From NCBI RefSeq assembly GCF_904849725.1, contig NC_058518.1, positions 506,465,225 to 506,529,224 of the forward strand: a stretch of DNA of 64,000 bases. The letters run 5' to 3'. This DNA is from Hordeum vulgare subsp. vulgare (taxonomy: Eukaryota; Streptophyta; Magnoliopsida; Poales; Poaceae). Both the position numbers and the translations under genes were made by a program. Below, piece by piece: positions 10,740 through 22,177 of this stretch; the stretch's first letter is position 1; the number at the start of each line of letters is the position of its first letter. The notes beneath the pieces are model-generated. The model was not told where the DNA came from, made no database searches, and worked only from the letters and a program-made list of their open reading frames with translations.

Positions 10740-13200
10740 AACGAAAATTAGCAATGCCTGACATTCGAAGACATTTTTGATCAAAATTTGAGCAAACTAC
10801 CACGCTTTGGCTCAAAAATGCCGCCCGCCTTTGGTTTGGTGGCACCGTCGATTTCCAGGGGCCTCTTTGGTTCGAAGGTTTTTCGTAGGTATTCACAATG
10901 GTCGGAAACGCTAGGACTTCTTCCTCAGCATTCCCCTAGGCTGCACTTTACAGAAACCTTCCATAAAGAGTAGGTGTGTGCCGTGATTGTAATAGACACG
11001 GAGGCAATTTTCTTCCGAGGGGATAGACAGAAAGTTTTCCATGTTCCTCGATTCCGAAAAATGTTTGCGTTTTGAAAACAATTGTTCGTAAATTTCAAAT
11101 AATGGTTATGAATTCAAAAATGTTTGCATATTTTATTTTTTTTTTCCAAATTTTTGAAAAATGTTTGTCGGTTCAATTTTTTCACGAACTGCTAATGTCG
11201 GTTGCAGTGAAGATCCATAGGAGAAAGAGAGGTTGAGCGCAATTGGTGCTCAGGGTCGCAGGGTAATGTGTTGGCTGGTTAGAAAATTTAATCTCACGTG
11301 TAGCTGGTAGACAGCAAAGTAGAGCTCAACATTTTGGATGTATGATTTGTATCGTGGTGTAATATGGTTGAGAGTGTGTTTTTTAGTAGAAGTGTTTGGG
11401 CCAGCTTTTTTCACTAAAGATTCTTCAGAATCAAGATTCTGAAAAACTCCCAACAAAATTTGCCATCGAGTTTTCTTCTGAGACTATGGTATGTGTGTGC
11501 TAAAATGTTTGGAATACCCCTAAACTAAAACTTTATGCTGACCTGCTAATATTTGATTCTTTCAACATTTTCCCTCGAATGTGAGCATGAAAACGATTTA
11601 CCAAAATCATAACGCACTAAATTTTAAAGTTTAGAAGATTGTAAAGTTTCCTTAGTAACAAAAGGACCCCTTAGTCATGGAAGACACAAAACTATTTTCC
11701 GCACTTGGCAGTGAACATCGGTTACTGATGTTCATGGTTAGAGGTAGAACAACTCACGTCAGACCGAAGCATTTGACCATGACCGAAGCATTTGACCATG
11801 AAAGCGGTCTAAGCTTCATGAATGGAGAAGATGTGCCACAACTCATAAGATGGAATTTTCAATGTGGTCATCCCGAAGGCACAATCTCGTCGAGAGTTTT
11901 CACAATTCAGACATATTGTTCTTTGTAATGTGATTTTTAAGTCATGCTCCATGCATGGCCCTTACTAACAAACTAACATTGATTCTTAATGATAAAAATA
12001 TTAACATATTATTAAAAATAGTATTCACATAATTAAACTAATATGATTTGTATAATTTTAAAAAGTGTTCACAATTAAATAGTTTTTATATATTTAAGTA
12101 AATTTACATATAATTTAAAAAATGTTGCATTAAAAAAATCATTTAGTACGTAAAAGTGTTTATGCATTAAGAAAATTCTTATGTAGTTTTAAAAAGTGTT
12201 CACTTGTTTGAATAAAGTTTGGGTGTTTGCAAGAAAACATAAATACTTTTTTTAGAAATTAGAAACAGTTGTCTGAAAAAATAATTACAGATTAGTGTGG
12301 CACCAGATTGCAGATCCTCAAATGAACAGTTTTAAAAATTATACAAAAATAATAATTCATAGATATTATTTAAATAATGTTCATATTTAACCTTTTTAAC
12401 GAAGTTTATTAAAGCGTTCATACTTCAAAGGATATGATTTAAGGATATGTAGTATAAACACTTTTATCCAATTCTATATAAAATATGACAAATTTTCACA
12501 TGCACCCTCTTGCCTTCTCTTTTTTACATGTGAGGTAAGAAGATAAGAGTTAATCAAACCATTAATTAATAAAATCAACGGCTCAGACCTATTATATATT
12601 GTTACCTTTCATTTGAAAAGAGGGGATACAATGAAGCATGTTAAAACTGCTCATAAAATGTTCATGTGCAATATTCATTAGACCAATATTTTGAATAAAC
12701 AATACTATATATAACATAATTATCCTTCATAAACAACAATTGCCATGTAGGCATAACTTCTTTTTATTGTATTGTATTGTTTGCCGACAGTTGAGGCCTA
12801 CATGGTGCCACACTGCCATGTAGGCAGTATAGACGGTTCCAAACGGTATACAGTGCCACGTCAGCGCAGGTTACGTTTTTTTTTTTTTTTTGCATACCGT
12901 ATTGCACGTAGAAGCCGTGTTTTTCAAACGACTTTTCTGTATTCTACAAACTGCAAGCACCAAACTAATCATCCGTGACAAATTCAAGCATCGTATACAC
13001 CAATTGCCACGCCACTTGACATGAGTGGTAAGTTATATCAAAAACAAAGTATACACCAATTGCCATCAGGTGGGACGGTTTGGTGAATGATAACTTCGCC
13101 ATTTTTATCCATCCCTGAGACCCTGACTGTCCCCGAACGACAGATTGCCAAAGCGATACAGCAATAGGAGTACAAGTGTACCACCACAATTCAAATTGAA
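10740..13200. other. Gene-free, largely AT-rich intergenic stretch
   Basis: No gene is supported. The part 11940-12760 is very AT-rich with recurring TTTTAAAAAGTGTTCA-like words. A 19-20 bp direct duplication (GACCGAAGCATTTGACCAT) lies near 11763-11800. A poly-T run is at about 12876-12890. Confidence 0.5.
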
Positions 13201-13334
13201 ATTGCACATGTTGGAGTACGTTTACAGAGGATGTGGATGATATATATTTTCTGAAGACGAAGACATGGCAACGTCGTGCTCCCGCTGCCGGGCGACCGTC
13301 GGCCGCCTCGAGCAGTCCGGCAGTAACTCTAACA

Positions 13335-13904
13335 TCAAGCGGCGACGGGCCTTGGGACGCGGCCGTAGTTTTCCGGCGTGTTGGAGACGCTCTTCTGGGC
13401 GCGCAGCTGCTGGTAGAACCTCCTGATGAACTCGTCGGCTTTCCTGTCCACCTGCTGGTGCTCGCTCGCCGTGAACGGCGAGCCCGCGGTGATGCGCCCG
13501 AAGGCCGCCGGCGACGCCCACGCGGCGGGAGAAGGCGTGGCCACCGCGAGCCCGTCCTCGTCGTCGAAGAGGTGCCGCCCGCCGTCGTTGAGCATGTCGA
13601 ACACCCTGGCGATGTCGGCCGCGTCGTAGCTGTGGTGATAGCCGGCGTTTTCGTCGTCACGGCACTTGGCCGCGAGAGAGGAGGAGCGGGAGCGAGCCGC
13701 GGCGCGGCGGTGGAAGTTGACGAAGCCGCCGAGGGCCTTGCTGGCGTCCCTGCTGCGGTGGAGGTCCATGGAGAGCTTGTGCCCGGACGACAGCACGCCG
13801 CGGCGCAGAAGGTAGACGACGGTGCGCGCCAGGCGCCACAGCCGCCGCCCCACGCTCTTCGGCTGAGCAGCACTGGTCTTCCCGGCGACGACCTTGCCCG
13901 CCAT
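13335..13904 (-). CDS. DUF761 family protein (Cf-9 rapidly elicited 146-like)
   Basis: A single-exon frame encodes 189 residues. The C-terminal motif VDRKADEFIRRFYQQLRAQ (about residues 152-170) is the DUF761 signature, found in a plant family that includes transcripts induced during defence elicitation; the biochemical role is not known. The N-terminal part RRLWRLARTVVYLLRRG may form a short amphipathic or hydrophobic helix and is typical of the family. The middle holds NAGYHHSYDAADIARVFDMLND, also family-like. The open frame extends two codons upstream to a TTG, but the first ATG is at 13904 in good context (AAATGGCGG). No intron is needed. Confidence 0.85.
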   Translation of the reverse strand: MAGKVVAGKTSAAQPKSVGRRLWRLARTVVYLLRRGVLSSGHKLSMDLHRSRDASKALGGFVNFHRRAAARSRSSSLAAKCRDDENAGYHHSYDAADIARVFDMLNDGGRHLFDDEDGLAVATPSPAAWASPAAFGRITAGSPFTASEHQQVDRKADEFIRRFYQQLRAQKSVSNTPENYGRVPRPVAA

Positions 13905-14079
13905 TTCCAAGTGGGTAGCAAGTGGAGCTCACTTTCGTCTCGCTCTTGGTCGTTGGATAGGTGCTAACGAACGATGCTGTCACTCACTCCCGTGTCGTTG
14001 GACAGGATTATGGATGTCAGGTATTTGAAGGAGCGAGGGTTGCGTCTTCTGTGTCGTCGCGTGCCGAAATGAGGGATGG

Positions 14080-14965
14080 TGGTGGCTTTCATTATTGGTT
14101 GTGGTTGGCCAAGGATATGCATGCGGCCTTTTTTGGCGCACCAGCTTTGCCTGGTTGGAGTACTTTTTTGAGGTTGCATTTGCATGATTGGGGTACAATA
14201 ATAGTGAAGCCCCAGGTTTCCAGTGTCTGCATGGATATGGATGTCGATGTTCTCAACATCTCGGGGGACTTGGAGTTGTCTGCATGGATATGGATGTCGG
14301 CGCACTCTAGGACGTATATACTTGCTTGTGCTTTGAGAAAATGACAGACTCCTGAGCTCAACTTTAACCAAGATGAGACGAGACGTGCTCATCCGTCCTA
14401 AGGAGGCCGTGTATTCATAAGGGTGAGTTTACGATTCGTGTTGGGAGCGTCTGTCTCAGTATTATGTTTTTCAATGCTGAATTTTAGCTATATTCCATTC
14501 ACCTTTTATAGGCATTGGATGTAATACTTTAGGATGCGTATGTACTGATGTAGTTGTATCTGTTTTTGTTTTACATGTAAATAAAATCAAATTATATCTC
14601 ATCTAAATGAGTTCAAGGCACTTCCTATGTTTTTTGTAAGGCAACATAGAAAGAAAAAAAAATCATCATCTCATCCAACAAACGACTATCACGTATACAT
14701 GGTAACACAATTATTGATTGAAAAAAAAGAGAACACAATTATTGGTGCCTTAAATCTGCTTTGGATAGGCCAGGGCCACGTCCTTTCTTTTCTTTTTCCT
14801 TGCAGATAAAGGACACTTGTTGCCAAAATAAGGGCGCTTTGCATGATCCACGTAGCAGACAGACAAATAAGGTGGCATCACACCTAATTTTATCTACACG
14901 TAAGAGGTCGGTGCTACAAAGTACAAACTCATGTCCAGAAAGTTTGGTTTCAAGTGTTCAATAGT
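14080..14965. repeat. Segmental duplication, copy 1
   Basis: This non-coding segment matches 16140-18645 in order and orientation: TTGGCCAAGGATATGCATGC, ATATGGATGTCGATGTTCTC, TACTTGCTTGTGC, GAGCTCAACTTTAACC, AATCTGCTTTGGATAGGC and CACGTAAGAGGTCGG all recur. Copy 1 is compact; copy 2 has been split by insertions. Confidence 0.75.
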
Positions 14966-14982
14966 TTGTTATCCAAATTTTG

Positions 14983-15099
14983 TACTCTCTCCGTCTGGAA
15001 TTACTTGTCGCAAAAATAAATATAAATGGATGTATCTAGAACTAAAATACATCTAGATACATTCATTCCTCAGACAAGTATTTTTGGACGAAGGGAGTA
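14983..15099. mobile_element. Stowaway MITE
   Basis: A 117-bp hairpin element flanked by TA, starting CTCTCTCCGTCTGGAATTAC and ending with the inverted partner GGACGAAGGGAG. Central ATACATCTAGATACATTCAT is typical of a wheat Stowaway family. Confidence 0.85.
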
Positions 15100-16138
15100 T
15101 AATTTAATTTACTAATCTTGTGCTGAATTGCCAAAAATTATTTTGCTTTCCTAGACCTTGCTATCCATCAACGCCATATTGGTTGGTAATCGAGTTTGTT
15201 TGAGACACATAGACTTTACCGCCGATGTGATCAAAGATGAATCTACGGTGCACGATCGAGCGGTCTGATGAGTGCTTCACGTTAGACCTCTGAATGGAAG
15301 TGTTTCTATGTGGATCGAGCGATGTTACATGTTTTGCTCATCATGATTGGAGAATGAACGTAGGATGTGCCGACCACGGGAGAAGCGCCATTCTCGACCA
15401 GATCATCCACTCATCCATCAGGGCGGCCCAACAGCATGTGTGGCAAAGGCAGCCATCCTTTAGCTAAAAGATCATATGCCACCCAATTTACTATGACCAA
15501 ATACCTTTTTATTCTTCTTATGATTATGATGAAATTCATCCAATTAAAGGGATAGCAAAATAAATTCACGAACCCCATGGCTGACACCCATACTCTACAA
15601 AACCTGAAGGACAACCAAGAAAGGATTGGCACCTAAGGATTCTGGAGTCGCAATCCATCTGCCATCCAGATTGAGATACCAATTGGGACTCGGTTTTCGG
15701 CCTTTAATTTTTTTGCTAATCGTTGTTCTTCAGTTTCCAGTTCAAGGTGACGTAGCTTCAAGGGTCAGAAGAAGTAACTATCATGAGTTCATACAAGCTG
15801 ATCTCCTTACTGCCAATACTCCGGTGCTTGTAATCATTGCTAGATGGTTTACACACATGGATCCCTTTTTTTTAACTTTTCATGTCCTAGTCCATGATGT
15901 TTGGTAAACGGATAAAACATGCCGCACAAAAAATGGGTAGCCATGTTTTTGTGTTTAGATGTGCCATGAACTTTGGAGCCTAGAATTATGTTGTCTTCGT
16001 AATTTCTCCTTTTCTTATGAATAATAGAATTTGTACTACTAGTGTTTGACGTAAGGGTTCAACAATCCTGAATACTCCTACTTGAATAGAGCAGTTATAA
16101 ATGCCATTTAGTTTAAAATACTCGCTTCGTTTCATTAT
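15100..16138. other. Gene-free stretch
   Basis: I see no supported gene, repeat boundary or regulatory site here. The short open frames are not conserved with anything else in the window. Confidence 0.4.
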
Positions 16139-16314
16139 ATAAGAGCATGGTTGGCAAAGGATATGCATGCAGGCTTTTTTGTCGCACCACCTTGCCTGAT
16201 TGAAGTACCTTTCCCCCTTCCTTTTTAAGGTTGCCTTTGCATGATTGGAGTACAATAATAAGTGTGGCTAAATCTCAGTCGATTGAAATTTAATAAAGTC
16301 TCGATCAACTGACA

Positions 16315-16440
16315 TACTTTCTTCATCCAAAATTACTTGTCATAAAAGTGGATAATAATGGATGTATGAAAAAATAAAATACATCTAAATACATCTATTA
16401 TTATCCATTTTCGTGACAATAATTTCGGACGGAGAGAGTA
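16315..16440. mobile_element. Stowaway MITE
   Basis: TA-flanked hairpin of about 126 bp. The left end CTTTCTTCATCCAAAATTAC pairs with the right end ATTTCGGACGGAGAGAG, and the interior is a long inverted repeat around GGATGTATG. Confidence 0.85.
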
Positions 16441-16789
16441 GTATATAAGAATAAAATGGAAAAAGAAAAAAGAAAAAAGTTATACGAATTCCGATGCAAG
16501 ATCAAAGGCCTACAACATCAACTGAGACATAACAAAGTCTAAGTTGACTGGGACTTAACAAAACTGCAATAATAATATGGGAGATGAGTGCAACCCCAGG
16601 TTTTCATTGTCCACATGGATATGGATGTCGATGTTCTCAATATCTCGAAGGACTTGGAGTTGTCACGAGTTTTATGTCTGACGCACCCGTGCTGATGCTC
16701 GTGCCATTGGTGCAGTGCAGCATAGGCCGCTCTAGGCTATATATACTTGCTTGTACACCGAGAAAATGATATACTCCTGAGCTCAGCTT

Positions 16790-18095
16790 CTTTAAAAATA
16801 TTCTTTCATCCCGCCGCTATACAGATATAGTAACCACCCAATACAATTGAGAGTCTAATGCTAAGACAAACAATACAATCACGCCCAGAAGAAATAAAAG
16901 AGGAAGAAAAAAACTAATGTCAATAGAGTCCCATCGACGAAAACGATGACAACCCGCAACCTATGCGCCCTCGGACGAATTTCCACCATGCTCCTAGCAC
17001 TTTGAACCACCGCATACCAAGAAACATCTTCAGGAAGGAACACGAAGATGACGACGATGCTGTTCCGACTGGTCCTAGGGTTTCCCCTAGTACGTGGAGG
17101 GACGCATGGAAGGGGAATACCCGATGTCCTTCAGGAAGGAACACGTCGCCCACGAGCGCCACCACGTCGATGTCGGCCAAGTCAACATTGTCCACCAAAC
17201 ACCCACAACCCCGCCGATCCGTCGCGCTCCACCAAACTTGCCGCTCATATCACCAACATGCGCCACCACGGTCTTGGAATCACCACAACCGTCTTACCAT
17301 GGTAAGAGAAGCAAGACCAACGGGATCAAGAGGGAACAACCGGGAATGAGGAGCGGTAGAATCAGCAGCCATGCGGGAGGGGACAACCTCAACCGCCATC
17401 GCCGACCACCGAACGGACGCAACAAGAGGAGCACACCAAGCCCTCGGCCCGGCCGAGCCCGAAACGGGCTCGTGAAGCTCCCGTCGTCGCGCCGTAGTGG
17501 GTGCACCGACGCCTCCGCAACCCTCCCCCTCGCGCGCACGAGTCGCACCTCCGTCCACCGAAGCCGTCGCTCGCGAATCTGAGCCAGGCCCACCGAGACC
17601 CAGATGGGGCCCAAAAGGGCCCAAATCTGGGACGAGAGGGCGCCGCCGCGCTAGACCGCAGCCAAGTAGCCGCGCCACCGTCTCCTCACCACCGACAGCT
17701 GTGTCACCTCAGGCAACGCGACAATGTCGCTGACTCTAGGTGCACCGCGCCGCGCCCGCGGCGGGGAAGGAGGGAAGCCAGTCGCAGCCGCTGGAGGCCC
17801 AAATCCGGACCCCAGCCACCACCACGGGGCACAGCCGCCGCATGGCCGAGCACCCTTCCAACGCAGCCGGACCGTAACATGCCGCCTACCGAAGAAAGCG
17901 TCGCCACGCGCTTCGGGGCCCATGCACGCCCGACGCCACCGCCCAGGATGGCTGCCCCACACCCACCACTTCCAAAACAGGGGAGAAGTTCCCCCGCCGT
18001 CAGCCACCACGAGGGTTCCCTTGCGGCTCCGCTAAAATGATGAAGGAGGGAGGAAGGAAGGGGTCGACGCAAGGGCAAGGGAGTATTCGTTCTCG
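16790..18095 (-). mobile_element. LINE-like retroposed insertion in duplicated copy 2
   Basis: Copy 1 of the duplicated segment reads straight through at 14355-14366. Here 1.3 kb is inserted between TGAGCTCAGCTT (16778-16789) and TGAGCTCAACTT (18096-18107), an 11/12-base target duplication. That length fits target-primed LINE insertion. Read on the minus strand, the element begins GC-rich and ends in an AT-rich tail with GTATAGCGGCGGGATGAAAG, like the 3' ends of wheat LINEs. No reverse transcriptase is present, so it would be an internally deleted or chimeric copy. Confidence 0.5.
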
Positions 18096-18240
18096 TGAGC
18101 TCAACTTTAACCAAGATGAGACATGCTCATCCGTGGGAGAAGGTCGTCTATTCATAATGGTGAGTGTGCATGCGTGTGTTATGTTTTTTGTAAGGCAAAT
18201 GGAAAGAAAGAAAAAACAATCATTTCATCCAACAAACAAC

Positions 18241-18401
18241 TACTTTCTTTGTTTCTAAATATTTGTCTTTTCAAAGATTTTACTATAAACAACATACGAA
18301 AAAAAATAAATGAATCTATATTTTAAATTATGTCTATATACATTTTATGTAATACAAATTAAAATATCTAAAAAGATAAATATTTAGGAACGGAGGAAGT
18401 A
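18241..18401. mobile_element. Stowaway MITE
   Basis: A 161-bp TA-flanked element: the left end CTTTCTTTGTTTCTAAATAT pairs with the right end ATATTTAGGAACGGAGGAAG. Copy 1 of the segmental duplication lacks it, so it inserted after the duplication. Confidence 0.85.
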
Positions 18402-18704
18402 TCACTTATACAGAGTAACACAATTATTGGTTGAAAACAAAAAAAAAGAAAAACAAAGAAAACACAATTATTGGTCTCTTAAATCTGCTTTGGATAGGCG
18501 AGGGCCACGTTCTTTCTTCTCTTTTTCGTTGCGGATAAATGACACTTGTTGCCAATAAGAGAGCTTTGGATGATACACGTAAGAGGTCGGTCCTACAAAG
18601 TACTATAAACTCACGTGCAGGAAGTTTGGTTTCAAAGAAGTCATACGAGTCAAGTGCTCAATAGGTTGTCCACGGTAGCCTACCTATCCAAAATTTTGTA
18701 TAAT

Positions 18705-19735
18705 ATAGTAAAAGCATCTACAATCGTAACCTGTAAATCGCGTCCTCAATCACCTGTGGGAACGACCGAACATTTACGGACACTGATCGGTCTCCTCTTA
18801 AATTTTAATTTTAACAATCATGTTTTTCTTTTTTTTCTATACGTTCGGTCACATACATGAGATTGGTGGAGATAAAATGAAAGAAAGAAAAGAAAGAATA
18901 AACAAAGTAAAAAGATGGATCAAATTTTATATGACGGATCGAGGACCACTAATCGAACACCTCATACTCATTCCATATATGAGGGTAATATGAAGAGTGC
19001 CGAACACTCCACACATTTCAAGAGGCTATGAGGGATCCGGTTAAGTCAACTTTTTTCCTTGCTTGCAAAAAGAATCAATTTTTTTCCTTCTCTATCCTCT
19101 CCGGTGAGTGGTCCATGGGTCTGCCCAATCAATATGAAAAGTCTGGCTATAGATACCCTAACTGACACGGCGAAAATATATTACATGGACTCGAAGACGT
19201 TATATGTTATGCTCATCATGAAGCGGGAGAGGCGATGAGAGCATCTAAAACGGACTTGGCAAATTCGGCTATCTATATATCCGCGGATGCATCCAGATGA
19301 TCCCTCATATCTCGTGTTTGGCATACATATATGTTAAATTCGAACTCTTAAATACATGCAAATCTATGCACGTTCATCATACACGCTAATATCCACGTAA
19401 ATAATAAATATTTGATAGTGAAAATACATAGTTCTTACATAATATTTATTTAAACTACACAACTCAATCATTAGTTCTTTGGTTTTCATTGTGGATTCAC
19501 ATATGCTTCACAAGATCATTGAGTAGTTGTGTATGCACCCGATGAGCTCGAAGATTCTGAAGCATCTGCAAAAAGTTTACAAGTTGGTTTGCATCTTGAT
19601 TTTTCGGGATTTAAACTTGTTCTCTAGGCGCTTTAAAATCATTGGTTTGGGAAACATCATTACCCTCATCCCCAACAATCATACTGTGCAAAATAACATA
19701 ACATGTCATCAAGTGTCACAATTGTTTTGATTCCC
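18705..19735. other. Gene-free stretch with PIF/Harbinger-like end fragments
   Basis: AAGCATCTACAATCG at 18714 and GAGAGCATCTAAAACGGACTT at about 19239 resemble the ends of grass Harbinger elements, and GGACACTGATCGGTC (about 18779) recurs at about 28537. I could not pair the ends. Confidence 0.35.
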
Positions 19736-19738
19736 ATG

Positions 19739-20300
19739 TCATAGCAGATGATTCCTCATTACAGAGCCTGATGAACACCGGAGACCGTTAAAGCACGTTG
19801 ATGTCATTGTGATAACCCGACATTCTACAAAAAGCATGTTAAATCCGCAAGTCATGTGGTGCCACTGCTTCGAGTATGATGTTGGTCCCTTTTTTGTGAT
19901 CTTGATACATACCTCGCAAATCTTTGTGGCGGTTCTTTCATTGTCAATGCATACAATCAGTTGACCCGAGCATTCTTGGAAACCCTTTGACCTCTTTAAT
20001 AACAAACAATTTTTCTGTGTCCTGCACATTTGATTCTCTCAGATACTCTGCTCCAAACACATGCATGATGGCGCGGGCAAATTTGACAGTTGCCTTTAGG
20101 AATGTGCTCTCCTCCATCCGGACCATCTCACCAATGGCATCTGTGTCAATACCAACTGCAAGCATCCTCGGAGCAGCTGTGCATTTTTGTTTAGCATAGG
20201 AAGAAAGTTGGCCGCAACAATCCTTCTGAGCTTGAAGAATTCATCATAAGCCTCCATTCCCTCCATAATTTGTAAAAACAATGGTTTCTGCATGCGAAAA
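19739..20300 (-). pseudogene. PIF/Harbinger transposase fragment
   Basis: On the minus strand three overlapping frames carry successive pieces of a PIF-like transposase: MQKPLFLQIMEGMEAYDEFF, then VRMEESTFLKATVKFARAIM and HVFGAEYLRESN with KGFPRMLGSTDCMH, then in another frame pieces of the HNDINVL region. At least two frameshifts separate them and the C-terminal part is missing. The residues LGSTDCMH mark one catalytic Asp region. The fragment is unrelated in position to the element at 2322-5360 and is more diverged. Complete element ends were not found. Confidence 0.75.
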
Positions 20301-20382
20301 CGATAACGAAACCACGGATCATACAGAAAAGCTGGGTCTGAAGCAAACTAGTCCTTCTAGAATAGTCGTGCTTCGTAGACCG

Positions 20383-20927
20383 TGATACGTCGCTAACGTG
20401 CCTATATTTTTTTTTATTTCATGCTACTATTTTATCAATCTTGTATGCTATATAAGCCATTTTATATATTTTTTGGTAACAAACCTATTATCCGAGTGCT
20501 AGGTGTTGCTTTTTTGTGTGTTTTTGGATTTTTCAAAAAATCTATGTCAAACGGAGACAAAACTTAATGAAACTTTTTGACTACTTTTTCTAGACCAAAA
20601 GAGGACCTGGAAGCGTCGAAAGGAGACCAGACACCTCATGAGGAAGCAACAAGCGCAGGGCACACACCCTCCCCCCCTCGTCACTCCCCTGTGACACTAT
20701 TCTTTCGTTGTGACAAGTTTGTGTTCCTCCGCGATCCCTTCTGAAGTCCTTTTTCGGTACTCTGTCAGAAGGGGGATCCGTCATGGAGGCCATCTTCATC
20801 AACCTTGCTACCTCCCCAATGATATGTGGGTAGTTCCACCAGGACCTACGGGTCCATAAAAGTAGTTAGATCTCTCTCCCTCTCCCTCCCTCCCTCCCTC
20901 CGCCTCTCTCTCTCCCTCTCTCTCTCT

Positions 20928-20959
<32 letters not shown>

Positions 20960-20975
20960 CATATAGGTGGGCGAT
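20383..20975 (+). mobile_element. Truncated LTR, probably Gypsy class
   Basis: The sequence starts TGATACGTCGCTAACGTGCC, the start of a common Triticeae LTR family. It continues with family-like blocks: GTCAAACGGAGACAAAACTTAATG near 20540, CATGGAGGCCATCTTCATC near 20782 and GGACCTACGGGTCCATA near 20842. It then runs into the CT-rich tract. No internal coding domain or second LTR is present, so this is a solo or truncated LTR. The exact family name is from memory and uncertain. Confidence 0.6.
20870..20961 (+). repeat. CT-rich microsatellite
   Basis: About 90 bases of CTCTCT, CCCTCT and CCTCCCTC units at the 3' side of the LTR fragment. It probably grew from the CT-rich end of that LTR. Confidence 0.95.
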
Positions 20976-21835
20976 GTTGCACATGCACACAAATGCCAAT
21001 GAGGCTAGACGCTTCCGGACCTAGAACATATATGAGGTCAAATTAGCATATTATGGTTAGAGATGCTTTCAGTCATCTGACCAACTTATGAGGTTGAAGA
21101 CACGAAGAAACTTACATGTGGAGCCGGATGGTACCTCCATTTACATAGGGTCATGTCAACATGTAAACAAAAAAAAGTGTGCCATTTTGTCCAAATTTTG
21201 GCCATCGGAGCATCTACAACCGGAGCTTCATATCCGTTCTAAACATGCACTTGACCTGCCTGGCCATTGTCTAGACAAGAAAATGGTATCCAATACGACA
21301 TGACAAACCTAGCACATACGCCCGGGCTAACCGACACTCCCCATATCCGGATATAAGTAAAGCGAATATGAGGACAACTAAACGCGCCGAGCACGTCCGA
21401 CATGTTGGATCCATACTACCATGGCCCACCTCGTCCCCACCTATATCCGTACATACACGCACTCCGAATCAAACAATAGTCACTTCACTGAACTCCAAAT
21501 CGTCCCGAGGATCCTGTTCGGTGAACTCCGACCGTCTTCAACATGTTGGGTGATGAATCTGGTTCCGCTACATCCATCAAGTGGGGCCTTGTCTCTTGCA
21601 GGGCCGAGGAAAAGATGATCGTTCACATGGCTCTCCACCAATCTATGAAGGACCGCGGTCAGGCTTCATCCTGCAGGAATCCATCGCGTCTACTCAAATG
21701 GCATCTGGATTCGCCTTCGTCGGAGGCTCTAGACTCCTGACCGTGGCCTCGCCGGACGGAGTGATCACCGCTTGGCGGAACAACCCCTCCGGTGGCGCGG
21801 CGTTCCTATGGCGCTGGGAGCAGTACAGGGATTAA

Positions 21836-22138
21836 GGCCTTGTTTGGTACTAGTGTTTTTGAGGAGATTCGTGGGGATAATCCCCCAAGGTATTGGGTGA
21901 AACCCCAACCTTCACCCAATCCCTTCAAATCACCATTTATCCCCAATACACTAGGTAGGGGTAGTGTATTGGGTATTGAGAAAAATGCACTATAATTTGG
22001 AGATTTGTGGGGAAATGTGGGGATGAAACATGTCAAATACACTAGAACCAAATGGTGTTATGGGATGTGTGGGGATTGAGGGGTTTGACGGGGATAATCC
22101 CCACAAATTCCCTAAAATACACTAGTACCAAAAAGGCC
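21836..22138. mobile_element. Tourist MITE (PIF/Harbinger derived)
   Basis: A 303-bp element with TAA at both flanks (21833-21835, 22139-22141). The ends GGCCTTGTTTGGTACTAGTG and its inverted partner CACTAGTACCAAAAAGGCC extend into a longer inverted repeat with GTGGGGATAATCCCC. Confidence 0.9.
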
Positions 22139-22177
22139 TAAGTGGGAACACCGATACACTGGCTGTGGTTGTAGGAA

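Larger units (their letters stand above)
16140..18645. repeat. Segmental duplication, copy 2, interrupted
   Basis: It corresponds to 14080-14965 but is split by a Stowaway MITE (16315-16440), a 1.3-kb LINE-like insertion (16790-18095) and another MITE (18241-18401). The insertion points are read directly by comparison with copy 1. Confidence 0.75.

Noticed and set aside
19239..21240. One large Harbinger element from the AGAGCATCT words at 19239 and 21205
   Set aside because: Both words are in the same orientation, not inverted, so they cannot be the two ends of one element.
21581..21835. 84-residue frame with FAFVGGSRLLTVASPDGVITAW-like wording suggestive of a WD repeat
   Set aside because: Only one weak repeat-like motif, no neighbouring repeats and no splice-supported extension; possibly a gene fragment, but not supportable.
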